The notes below the pieces were generated by a model, which saw only the letters and a program-made list of their open reading frames with translations, searched no databases and was not told the DNA's origin. A stretch of DNA of 64,000 nt from Sphingopyxis sp. LC81 (GTDB taxonomy: Bacteria > Pseudomonadota > Alphaproteobacteria > Sphingomonadales > Sphingomonadaceae): NCBI RefSeq assembly GCF_000756375.1, contig NZ_JNFD01000035.1, positions 161,501 through 225,500 of the forward strand, in the 5' to 3' direction. The first letter of the stretch is position 1, and each line of letters starts with the position of its first letter. The position numbers were made by a program, and so were the translations under genes. Shown here piece after piece: positions 8,687-19,000 of this stretch.

Positions 8687-10830
8687 GATGCCGGTTCCTT
8701 GGTCGATCGCGCGAGGACGTCGGCGCGCGGGCCGTCGGCGACGATGCGTCCGCCGTCGATGACGATGATGCGGTCGCACATCTGCAGGATCGCCTCGCGG
8801 TGCGTCGCGATAATCACCGTCTGCGATTTCGCGACGGCGCTATCGAGCGCGTTGATGAAAAGCCGTTCGCTCTGCGTGTCCATCGCGCCGGTCGGCTCGT
8901 CGAGGAACAGGAGGCGCGAGGGTGAGGCGAGCGCGCGCGCGATGGTCAGGAAACCGCGCTGGCCGCCCGACAACTGCCCGCCGCGTTCGCCGGTGCCGCG
9001 GTCGAGCCCGGTTTCGTCGCGGCCCATGAAACGGTCGGCGCCGATCGACTGCAGCGTCGCGAGCAACTCGGCGTCGGTCGCCGCCGGCGCGCAAAATTGC
9101 ATATTCTGCTTGATCGAGCCGCTGAACAGCACCGCATCCTGCCCGACGAAGCGGAATTGCGAGCGCAGGTAGATCGGCGAATGCTGGCGGCTGTCGAGCC
9201 CGTCGATGAAGATATTGCCCGCCTCGGGCGCGTATAGCCCGCAGAGCACACGCCCCAGCGTCGACTTGCCCGACGCGACGCGGCCAACGATCGCGATCCG
9301 CTCACCCGCCTCGATCTTGATGTCGATGTCGGTCAGCGACGGCGCCACGGCGCCCGGATAGGTGAAGGACAGGCCCTCGACCGAGATATTGCCCGTGTCG
9401 ATCGTGAGGTTCAGCGCGCTGCTGCCCATGCGGCGTTCGTCGTCGGCCTCGATCATCTGTTGGATGCTCGCCATCGTCGTCAGCGCCTGCCGCCCGCGCG
9501 TCATCAGGAAGGCGAGTTGCCCGACGGGGGCCATCGAACGGCCGGCGAGCATCACGATCGCGATGATCGCGCCCATCGAAATCTTGCCCGCATCGAAGAG
9601 GTAAAAACCCCCGACGATGAGCGCGAGCCCCGAAAATTGCTGGCCGAGCGTCGCGAGGTTGATCGCGGCGGCGCCGGTCCGGCGCATCACCGCCTGTGTC
9701 CGCGCGCTGGTGTCGACCATCCGGCGCCACTGGCCGAGTATTTGTCCCTCGGCAGCGCAGCTCTTGACCGTTTCGGCGCCGCCGATCGCCTCGACGAGCA
9801 TCGCGTGCTGGATACTCATATCGGCTTGGTTGTCGAGCGACGCCTGCATCATGCGCCGCTGCAGGAAATAGCCTGCGACGCCCATCACGACGATGATCGT
9901 GAGCGGGACGAGCGCGAGCCAGCCTGCGAGCACCGCGATCATGATCAGGAACAGCACGAGGAAAAGGAGGTCGACGATCAGCACGATCGTCGTCGAGGCG
10001 AAGAAATCGCGCACCGATTCGAACTCGGAGACGCGCCGCGCGAGCATGCCCGTACTGCCACGGCGATCGGCGAGCGGCATGTTCAGCACTTTGGAGAAGA
10101 TCTTCTCCGACAATTTGACGTCGAGGTCGCGCCCGAGATCGTCGAGCAAGGTCGACCGCGCGAGGCGGAGCGTGAATTCGACCGCGAAAGCGAGCAGCGC
10201 GCCGACCGCGAGCACCCACAGGCTCGACACCGCCTTGTTCGGGATGACGCGGTCATAGACGTTCATCGTGAACAGCGGCAGCGCGAAGCCGAGCAGGTTG
10301 ATCATCAGCGCCGCGCCGAGCACCGGATAGAAGGAACGGCGCATCCGCCGGACCTCGCTCCAGAACCAGTGGCGCTTGGCCTGTTCGTCCCACGGCCGTT
10401 CCTCGGCGCGGATCGCGGTCGGGTCGGCGGCGACCGCCACCGCCTGTCCGGCGTAACTTTCCTCGACCGAGCTTTCGTCGGCCCACACGGGCGCCTCGGC
10501 ACCCGGTTCCCAGATGAGATACTGGCCGTCCTTCGCCTCGATCAGCACCGCGCATGATGCGTCGGTGCGGCGGATGATCGCCGGCAGGTCGCGCGCAAGG
10601 TTCCGCACCTTGCGCGCATAGAGCCGCTCATTGTTGATGAAGCAAAGATCGAGCGCCGCCTCGGCCTGATGAAAGGGGAGGAAACCCCTTTCATCGCGCG
10701 CGAGCGCGACAAGCGCACCGCGCTGGAAATTCTGGCCGAAATGCTGCGCGACAAAGAGGATACAGGCGATCAGCGGATCGCCCGGCACCTCTTTACCGAT
10801 ACGTGCAATCGAGGATTGACCCTGTACCAT
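8683..10830 (-). CDS. Type I secretion ABC transporter/permease (LapB-like, degenerate C39 domain)
   Basis: A 715-residue fused ABC exporter. The first ~150 residues look like the C39-like domain of RTX exporters without a convincing catalytic Cys-His pair. A six-helix membrane domain covers about 160-450 and the ATPase domain about 475-710. It shows Walker A GRVASGKST near residue 517, the signature LSGGQ near 618, Walker B LLFLDEPTGAMD near 640 and the switch His in IATHRE. It energises secretion of the large adhesin encoded upstream on the same strand. It starts 41 bases after the TolC-like gene, with little Shine-Dalgarno sequence before the ATG. Confidence 0.94.
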   Translation of the reverse strand: MVQGQSSIARIGKEVPGDPLIACILFVAQHFGQNFQRGALVALARDERGFLPFHQAEAALDLCFINNERLYARKVRNLARDLPAIIRRTDASCAVLIEAKDGQYLIWEPGAEAPVWADESSVEESYAGQAVAVAADPTAIRAEERPWDEQAKRHWFWSEVRRMRRSFYPVLGAALMINLLGFALPLFTMNVYDRVIPNKAVSSLWVLAVGALLAFAVEFTLRLARSTLLDDLGRDLDVKLSEKIFSKVLNMPLADRRGSTGMLARRVSEFESVRDFFASTTIVLIVDLLFLVLFLIMIAVLAGWLALVPLTIIVVMGVAGYFLQRRMMQASLDNQADMSIQHAMLVEAIGGAETVKSCAAEGQILGQWRRMVDTSARTQAVMRRTGAAAINLATLGQQFSGLALIVGGFYLFDAGKISMGAIIAIVMLAGRSMAPVGQLAFLMTRGRQALTTMASIQQMIEADDERRMGSSALNLTIDTGNISVEGLSFTYPGAVAPSLTDIDIKIEAGERIAIVGRVASGKSTLGRVLCGLYAPEAGNIFIDGLDSRQHSPIYLRSQFRFVGQDAVLFSGSIKQNMQFCAPAATDAELLATLQSIGADRFMGRDETGLDRGTGERGGQLSGGQRGFLTIARALASPSRLLFLDEPTGAMDTQSERLFINALDSAVAKSQTVIIATHREAILQMCDRIIVIDGGRIVADGPRADVLARSTKEPAS

Positions 10831-10871
10831 ATCTTGAATTTTCTACTTAGAATCAATCCGCTAACAAATTA

Positions 10872-12263
10872 TTACGGGCGGTGGCGACGCTGGAGTTCGG
10901 CCGGCGCCGGCGGGCCGTAATTCACCTTCTCGCGCGCATAGACGCGGCGCGCTTCGGGGGCGGTCAGGTTGAACGCTTCGAGCAGGCTGTTGGTCGATGC
11001 AAGGATCTGGTAAACCGCGAACATCTCCGAGAAACGTGCGGTTTCGGCGCGCACCTGGACGTTGAAACGCGTGTTTTGCGCATCGAGCACGTCGAGCAGC
11101 GACCGCCGGCCTACCGAGAATTGCTCGCGGTAAGACAGCAGGAGTTCGTCGGTCGACTTGCTCTGGTCGACAAGGTCGCGGAACACCGCGGTCTGCGTTT
11201 CGCGGCTGTTCCACGCGCGGCGCGTATCGGCCTCGGCATTGCGTTCGGTTTCGTGCAGGCGGAAGCGGCTCTCGCTCGCGCGGCGCACCATCTCCTGATA
11301 TTTTGCCTGGTTGATCCCGCCGTTGAAGATATCCCAGCGCAGGACGACGCGGCCCAACAGGTCGGTCGTCTCGCCGCGGAACGCGTCGATATCCTCGCCG
11401 ATCCGGCCCGAAAATTCGAGGCCGATCGTCGGGAAAATATCGCCTTTTTCCTTCTTCGCTTCGGCATTCGCCGCGTCGACGTCGGCCTGCGCCTCGAGCA
11501 CCTTGGGGTGCCGCGACCGGGTCAGGCCGACGGCTTCGCTCAGGCTGACGGGCAGCTTTTCGGCCATCACCGGCGGCATCTGCACCTCTTCGACTTCGAG
11601 CCCGCTCAGCGCGAGCAGCTCGATTTTGGCGTTCGCCAGCGCTTCCTTCGCTTCCGACACACGCACGCTGGCCGCCTTGGCACGCTCCTGCGCCTGCTGC
11701 AGGTCGGCGACGCTGATCGACCCGGCGGTCACGCCGCTCGACAGGTCCGACACGAGGCTGTTGTGGAAGGTCATATTGTCTTCGGCGGCGGCGACAACGC
11801 GCTGCTGGAGCAGGACGTCGAGATATTGCCGCGCCGATTGCAGCGCGATGAACTCGGACCGTTCGACCACGCGCAGCGCAGCGCCGTCGACGCGTGCCGC
11901 CTGACGAAGCTTTTCGCCGTGGCGCCGGCCGAAATCGATCAGCGTCTGCTCGGCGCGGATCCCCGCTTCGAGCGGATAGAGCTCGTCGTTGGCGATGCCG
12001 AGGTTGCGGCGCGTCGCATTTTCGAGCCGGCGGACCCCCGCCGACAATTCGAGCGAGACGCGCGGCAGATACAGGCCCTTGGCCTGCTCGAGTTCGAACT
12101 CGATCGCCTGCTTGTTCATTTCCGCCTGATTGATCTGCGGATTCGAATCGATCGCGACCGCCATGACATTCTGCATGCTGGTCGGCTCGGCCAGGGCCGA
12201 TGTCGCGAAAAAGGATATGGCGATGGCCGAGGCAAAGCCGGCGAGCTTATATTGCGGTTTCAT
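10872..12263 (-). CDS. TolC-family outer-membrane channel of the type I secretion system
   Basis: About 463 residues with a signal peptide (hydrophobic 9-25, cleavage after ALA). Two repeated TolC/OEP halves have long alpha-helical coiled coils and the characteristic GVTAGSISVADLQQAQERAK and SVGRRSLLDVLDAQNT blocks. It forms the outer-membrane exit duct together with the ABC transporter and MFP encoded next to it. The ATG at 12263 overlaps the OmpA-like stop as TGATG; a GTG one codon earlier is also possible. The length is normal for the family (LapE-type). Confidence 0.92.
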   Translation of the reverse strand: MKPQYKLAGFASAIAISFFATSALAEPTSMQNVMAVAIDSNPQINQAEMNKQAIEFELEQAKGLYLPRVSLELSAGVRRLENATRRNLGIANDELYPLEAGIRAEQTLIDFGRRHGEKLRQAARVDGAALRVVERSEFIALQSARQYLDVLLQQRVVAAAEDNMTFHNSLVSDLSSGVTAGSISVADLQQAQERAKAASVRVSEAKEALANAKIELLALSGLEVEEVQMPPVMAEKLPVSLSEAVGLTRSRHPKVLEAQADVDAANAEAKKEKGDIFPTIGLEFSGRIGEDIDAFRGETTDLLGRVVLRWDIFNGGINQAKYQEMVRRASESRFRLHETERNAEADTRRAWNSRETQTAVFRDLVDQSKSTDELLLSYREQFSVGRRSLLDVLDAQNTRFNVQVRAETARFSEMFAVYQILASTNSLLEAFNLTAPEARRVYAREKVNYGPPAPAELQRRHRP

Positions 12264-12985
12264 CACTGTCCCCCATTCCCATTCACTTCAACTTCGACGC
12301 GCCGATTCTCCGGCGTGCGCTGGCCGTCGACTGTCTGGACGCGCGGCTTGCGCTCGCCCATGCCCGACACCGCGATGGCGTCGGCCGGAATGCCCGCGGT
12401 GCCCATCATGTCGGCGATGACGCGCGCCCGGCGCAGCGCGAGACCGTCGTTATATTTGTCGGAGCCCGACCGGTCGGTGTGACCGACGACGGTAAAGCTG
12501 CGCCAGCCGCAGCGCGTACGATTCTCGGCCATGAAGGCGACCGACTGGCCCGCATCGGCGGGCGCGGCGGTCGAATCCCAGTCGAAATAGAAGGTCGAGG
12601 CGACCTCGGGCGGGCAATTTTCGCTCGGCGGTGCCGGCGGCACCAGCGGCGCTTCGGGCGTCGGCTGCGGCCGCTTGGTCATCATGCCATAAGCGAAATC
12701 GCAGCGGCGCAGGCTTTCGGCGTCCTTGGTGCCCGATTTCAGGAAGCCCTTCGCGATGCCGCACTGGACCTTGGCTTCCGACGCCCAGGTATAGACATTG
12801 CTGTTGGCGGCGACGACCGATCGATCGGTGGTCAGCGCCAGGGCCGCGTCATAGCGGGTTTGGACCTCGGTTCGCACCTGGTCGATCGGCAGATCGGCAA
12901 GCGCCTGCGCCAATGCGCTGCCAGGCTGGGCGAAGGCCAGCGCGGCGAATGCCCCCGCCATCCATTTTCCCGGTTGATGTGCCAT
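12263..12985 (-). CDS. OmpA-family peptidoglycan-binding protein
   Basis: A 240-residue secreted protein with a signal peptide (about residues 1-27, ending ALA-Q). A helical N-terminal half of unknown fold is followed by a short Pro-rich linker (PTPEAPLVPPAPP) and an OmpA C-terminal domain from about residue 130. That domain is seen in FYFDWDS, VVGHTDRSGSDKYN and LALRRARVIAD and ends with TPENRRVEV. Such domains bind diaminopimelate in peptidoglycan. The ATG at 12985 is preferred over a GTG 11 codons earlier because GGGAGGG lies upstream. It sits between the adhesin stop (52 bases) and the TolC-like gene, so it probably helps dock the channel or adhesin to the wall. Confidence 0.87.
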   Translation of the reverse strand: MAHQPGKWMAGAFAALAFAQPGSALAQALADLPIDQVRTEVQTRYDAALALTTDRSVVAANSNVYTWASEAKVQCGIAKGFLKSGTKDAESLRRCDFAYGMMTKRPQPTPEAPLVPPAPPSENCPPEVASTFYFDWDSTAAPADAGQSVAFMAENRTRCGWRSFTVVGHTDRSGSDKYNDGLALRRARVIADMMGTAGIPADAIAVSGMGERKPRVQTVDGQRTPENRRVEVEVNGNGGQ

Positions 12986-13037
12986 TTCGTATCGCCCTCC
13001 CGTTACTCTCTGTTCCACTGGTCCTAAATTTTCTCGA

Positions 13038-16000
13038 TCAGGCCGCCGCCATCTGGTGAAGATCCGCTTCCAGCGCCTGGCTGGTCGGGAACGCCACGTC
13101 GGGCGCGATCTGTTGATCGAGGAACTGCGCCAGATCGAAAGCGGGCGTCTCGCCGGCCGCGACCTGCACCGGTTCGGCGCCGCCCGTGACGGCGTGGATC
13201 AGTTGATCGACCGTGCTGGCGCCGCTCTCCAGGACCTCGGCAAGCACCGCGGCCGCGGCCGGATCATGCGCCGCGGCAGCCGCCTCGGCGGGCACCGCCG
13301 CCAGCGCCAGCAAGCCGTCCATCACGCCCGGATCGAACGAACCGCGATCCGCGATCATGTCGGCCAGCGAATCCGAGTTGCCGGCGTCGGCATTGTCCGC
13401 GGGCTCGCTGCGCCAGCCGCTGTCCTCGGCGCCGTCGATCGCGGCGGGGCTCGCCTCGTCGGAATGCGGTGTGGCCGATGTGTCGTGCGCGGCGGTTTTC
13501 GGCGTTTCGGCGAGGCTGTCGCTCGCAGCGCTCAACGGCGCGGCCGTCGCCGCAGCATCGATGGATGCCGCTGCGACGCCGCCGTCGGCCTGCTCGATAC
13601 CCGGCTCGTCCTTCGCCGCAACGATCGGTGACGCGCCGCTGTCCGGCTGCGCGTTCTGAACCCCAACGATCAACGACGCGGCGACCAGCGAGCTCGTCAG
13701 CGCCTGGTTGCCCGCGGCGCGCTGGACGTCTTCCGCCTCGCGCGCCGGTGCGCGAGCGCCGAGCTGTGTGTCGAGCTGAACCTCGATATAGTCGCCGCTC
13801 GTGCCGTCCTCGCGGGTGAAGCCGCCGCGCGCGGTCACCGCCTGGCCATCGACCTGTTCGTCGGTGGGGGTGGCGCCCGTCGCGATCGAGGCGATCCCCC
13901 GATCGGCAAGGCTCGAAAGCTCGCCCGCATCGCTGACCCCGTCGGCGTTGGCGTCCTGCCAGATCAGGAGGTTGGCGAACGCCGCGTCGGCCGCGTCGAT
14001 GACGCCATCGCCATTGCCGTCGAGCGAAGCGAGCGCCGCGACGCCGCTGGCGAAATCGCCGCCACCGAAGCCGGGGGTGAAAATCTCGGTTCCGCTATCG
14101 ATCTTGCCATTGCCGTTGAGGTCGACCGCCAGAATGCCGTCGTTCGACGAATTCCACGTCACCCGGTCGGCTGCACCGTCGGCATTGATGTCGAACGCCG
14201 CGGTCGCGCCAAAGGCATAGCCGTCACCGCCCAGATCGAGGATGATCGGGTCGGCAGCGCCAATGAAGTTGAGGTCCGTCAGATTGCCGTAGCCGACGCC
14301 GTTAATGGTCATAATATGTTCGACGGCCATCCCACCCTGGGTGGGGTTGGCGGAACCGGTGATCGACACCGAATAGATGCCGGCATTCGCCGATCCGCTC
14401 GTGTCCGAATAGACGATGAACGTATAGATTCCGGCCGGGATGTTATTGGTTGCCGCCTGAATGAAGCCTTCGATCGTCGATCCGTCGCCGTCGTTGCCGA
14501 GCGAGCCCGTCACCCACGCATTGTTGACCAGTTCGACCACCTCGACCCCGCTGCCGATGTTGGTCTGCGTTGCCGTCACGGTCACGAACGTACCATCGGT
14601 GCGGCTGGTGCTGCCCATCGACACCGCGATCCGGTCGTTGGCCACCGCGAAATTGCTGACGGTGGCGACCGTGTTGTCGCCGAACCCAAGGGCGCCATGT
14701 TTGAAGGTGACCGTATCGGCGGCGGCGTCGCCGCTGCCCAGGTTGACCGTCCAAGCGCGCGTCGTCAGCGCCGCCGCGTTGATGGTGACGGTATCCGCCC
14801 CCCCGCCGGCATTCACCACGCTGTTGTTGCCGGTGCTCGCGGTGAGCGCATCGCCGCTCGCCGACCCGGTGATCGTCATCGTCTCGGTCTGCGCGCCGAG
14901 GTTGATCGTCACGCCCGTCGCAGCTCCCGATGCGGAAACCGTCTCGACATTCACCAGCCTGCCATCGGCGAGACCATTGAGGTCGGCCGAGGTCGAGGTC
15001 AGCGCGATGATATCGGTGCTGCCGCCGGCAAGGTCGATCGTGCCGGCCGCCTGGACGATCGCGTCGAGCTGCGCGCCGGTCAGCGTGAGCGTGTCGGCGC
15101 CGCTCGAGCCGGTGAGATTGCTCGTCTCGACACTGCTAACCACCGGCGCGCCCGCGGCGGAAATATTCACCGCGCCGCTGAATGTGACGTTCAGCACGTC
15201 GGCGCCGACCGCCAGGTCGATCGCGCCGAACGACGCCCATTGCGCTGCCGACATCGAGACCGTGTCGATACCGCTGCTGCCCGTCAGCGTTTCGACGCCG
15301 CTGATCGTGCCGCCCGCGAAATTGACCGTCGTGGCGCCCGTCAACAGGATGGTGTCGTTGTTCGCACCGCCATTGATCGTTTCGGTCGCCCCGAACTCAC
15401 CATTGGCGAGCCAGAAAATATCGTTGCCGATACCACCGGTCAGCGTGTCCGAACCAGTGCCGCCCGAAATCAGGTCGTCGCCGTCGCCGCCATCGATGCT
15501 GTCATTGCCTTCCTGGCCGAAGACGATGTCATTTCCGGTCCCCGCATTGATCGTGTCGTTGCCGCCGGTCCGGCCGCTTTCCTTCGCAAGCGCCGCATAG
15601 TTCGCGCGAATATAGGCGATCGTGTCCTGACGGTTCCAGTCGCCGCCATTCAGGCCCGGATCGATCGATTCCAGATTCGCCCGGCCTTCGAGCGTCTGGA
15701 AGACCGCCCAGCCCGACCCGGCCGGAAGGCTGACGCCCAGCTGGGTCGCCAGCGCATCGGTGAACAGGACGTCGCCGAAGATCACGTCGCCGCCGGCGCC
15801 GCCATTGATGGTGTCATTCGCCGCCGCGGCGAGGTCGGTCGAGCCGCCCAGAACCTGAAGCACCGCGGCAAGCTCTTCGGCCGAGTCCGCGTTGGTCGCG
15901 CTGCCGGTTCCGCCCGACGCATTGCCGTCTTCGACGTCGCTCAGCCGCGCGAGCAGCGTCGAATTGACGTTGATGCCGATCGAGTCGATCGAATAGCCGG

Positions 16001-19000
16001 TCGCAAGGATCTGCTGCGGCTCGTTGGTGCCGTCCGACCCGAGGACCTGATCCATCGAATTCTGGACGTTGGTCGCATCCGAATCACTCCCCGTGCCGCC
16101 GCTATTCCAGAGGGTCGGGAGGCCATCGGAAACGAACACGACCTTGTTCACATCGGCGCCGGCGATACCATTGTTGCCGTTGATCCAGCTGAGCGCATCC
16201 TGGAGGCCGTCTTCATAATTGGTGCCGCCGGACGCCGACATGCCGTTGACCGCCGCCTTTGCCGACGTGACCTGCGCCGTCTGAACGACGCCGTTCACGA
16301 TCAGGTTGAACGTCCCAAGATTGGTGCCGTTGTTGTCGAAATCGATCACCGTGATGCGCACATCGAGCGCGCCCGATTGCGACAGGCTGTCGATCAGCGC
16401 ATTCACGCCGTTCTTGAGCGCCTGCATCCGCGAAATCTGGCCGCCGTCGAAGTCGATCTGCGTCGTCATGCTGCCCGAACTGTCGAGCACGAGCACGATA
16501 TTCGCCTGTTGCCCTTCGGTGATCGTCACCGATCCCGGGTCGCCGACCAGTGTATCGTCGAACGCGCCGCCCTGGACGGCGCCGTCGGCCTGCCCTTGCG
16601 GATTGGCGACGACATGGTCGGTGGGCTCACCCACGACATCGGCGGTTGCCGAGCCGATGACAAGCAATGGCGAAGCCGTGGTGATCGCCAGCGAGGCTTG
16701 CGCATTGTCGCCGTCACCGTCGACGATCGTGACCGGGACGTTGAAGTTCACCGGGTTTTCGGTCTGCACGACCGCACCGAAGTCGCCGATCTTGAATGTG
16801 TCGCCACCGGCATGATGGAATTCGATGCTGTTGTAGCCATCGGCGGTAAAGCCGGCGACGACGGTGTTCGCGACGACACCGGCGACGGTCGCTTCGCCAT
16901 TGGCGAAGGTCACGGTGAAGTTCTGACCGCCGACATTATAGGTGCCGTTCGCCGCCACGGAGAGCGTCGCATTGTTGAAGCTGATCGCCACCTTGGTGAT
17001 CGTGTCCTTCACACCGTCGCCGATGTCGTTGTCAGTGTCGATATCGTCGCGTGCGACAAGCCGGACGCTGCTGCTGGAGTTGATATTGGTGAACAGCGCC
17101 GATGCTCCGTTCGCATTGTAATGCGAGTCGAAAGCATGGTTCTGATTGGCCAGCACGCCATAGTCCTGCCCGTTGGCGGGCGAGCCCGTGAGGTCGATGA
17201 CGAAATCGACGCGCACCGCCTCGTTCGCCCCGACATTGTTGTTATCGACGCCGGTTTCGGTGTTGTTCGCGTTCACCGTGCCGCCGTCGACGCCATTCTT
17301 CATCGGCGTGACCAGAATGTCCTGGCTGTTATTGTCGCCGGTCTTCACGAAGCCGACCCACGCGGTATTGCCGCCGACGAAATTATAGCCGCCGCTGTTG
17401 AAATCGACCGTCTGGGTCGAATCGAGCTTCTGGACCATCTGGACCTGATATTGGTCGGCGTGGCCCGCCGGTTGCAGGCGGATGATGAAGACATCATCGC
17501 CGTTCGGCTTTTCGGCGGTCAGGACGGTGCCGCCCGCCGAGATGACATAGTTGAGCGTCAGACCGCCCGCGGTCAGATTCTGCGCCTGGAGCGCCGCGAT
17601 CGTCGCCGCGGTGAAGATCACGCTTCCCGGTCCGTCGCCGCCATAATTGTTATCGACATCGCCGTCGGTATCGAGCGACTGATACACCGACGAGCCGGGG
17701 GCATTGATCAGCGCCGCGGCAAGCGGGGCGATCGCGATCGGCGAGTCATCCTCGAGCCCGATGGTCAGCGCGGTCGCGTTGGTCACCGTCGTCGTGCCGT
17801 CGTTGACGCTGACCGGCACCACGAGCGACAGTGCGTCTTCCACCGTCGTGTTGGGGTGATCGATCGGCGCCGACAACGTCACGGTGAAGTTGCCGCTGTT
17901 GTTGATCGAAACGCTGATGATCGTATTGCCGCCGACCTTGCCCAGCAAAAGCTGCGGATTGGTCGTGTCCCACACGATCGGCTGACCGCCCGAGAACAGC
18001 GCCGTCGCCGGTGCGCCGAGCGAGAAGGTCAGCGCATCGCCATCGAGGTCGGTGGCCGCGATCGTTCCGTTCCGGACGGTGAGGTTGGTCGTATCGACCG
18101 TGCCCGTCGTATCGGGGAAACCGCCCGGCAGGCCCTCGTCCGATACCGCGGTCGCCGCCGCCCCGATCGTCGGCAGATCGTTCGAGCCGTTGATCGTGAT
18201 TTTCAGCGTCGTCGTCGAATGGTCATTGTCGCCATCGGTGATCGTATAGGTGAAGGTTTCGAGCAGCGTTTCGCCGACACCGAGCGCCTGCACCGTCGCA
18301 TTGCCGTTGTTCAGCGTATAGGTGTAGCCGCCGCCGGCACTCAGCGTCAGCGTGCCATAGGTCCCGTTGACCACCGAGCCGACATTCCCCGTCACCGGCA
18401 TCGGCGAAGCCCCGGCGGCGACGCCCGTCACCGCCGCGCCGTCGGCGCCCAGCGTGTCGGCGCTGCCCGGCGCATTGGTCGTGCCGACGCCTGTCAGGAC
18501 ATTGCCGGTCGCGGTCTGCGCCGTGTCCTCGGTCACCGCATCGGTATCGGGACGCGCCGTCGGCAGGTCGTCCGAAACGGTGACATTGACCGTACCGTTC
18601 GCCGTATCGCCATCGACGTCCGTGGCGACAACACCGACCGAGCCGAGGTTGACGAGGTCGTCGACGTTGATCGTCGGATGATCGTCATAATTGTCGTTGA
18701 GCGTCGCGGTGACCGACGCATTGTTGCCGACGCGCACCAGATCGAGCGTGACGACGAGCCGCGCCCCGTCGGAGCCGGTGATCTGCGTGTCGGAGACGCG
18801 CAGCCAGGTCAGGCCGCCGCCGAGACCCGCAACGCTGCTCGCGAAAACGATCGAGGCGATGGCGTCCGAACCCGGGGTGAAGACGAGCGAGCCGCTGGTG
18901 AAATCGGGGTTTGCGGAGGTCGAGCCGTCGGCCAGATTCTGATCGTCGAGCGCGAGCGTGATCGATCCGCCCCCGATCGGATTGGCGCCGTCGATCAGGC

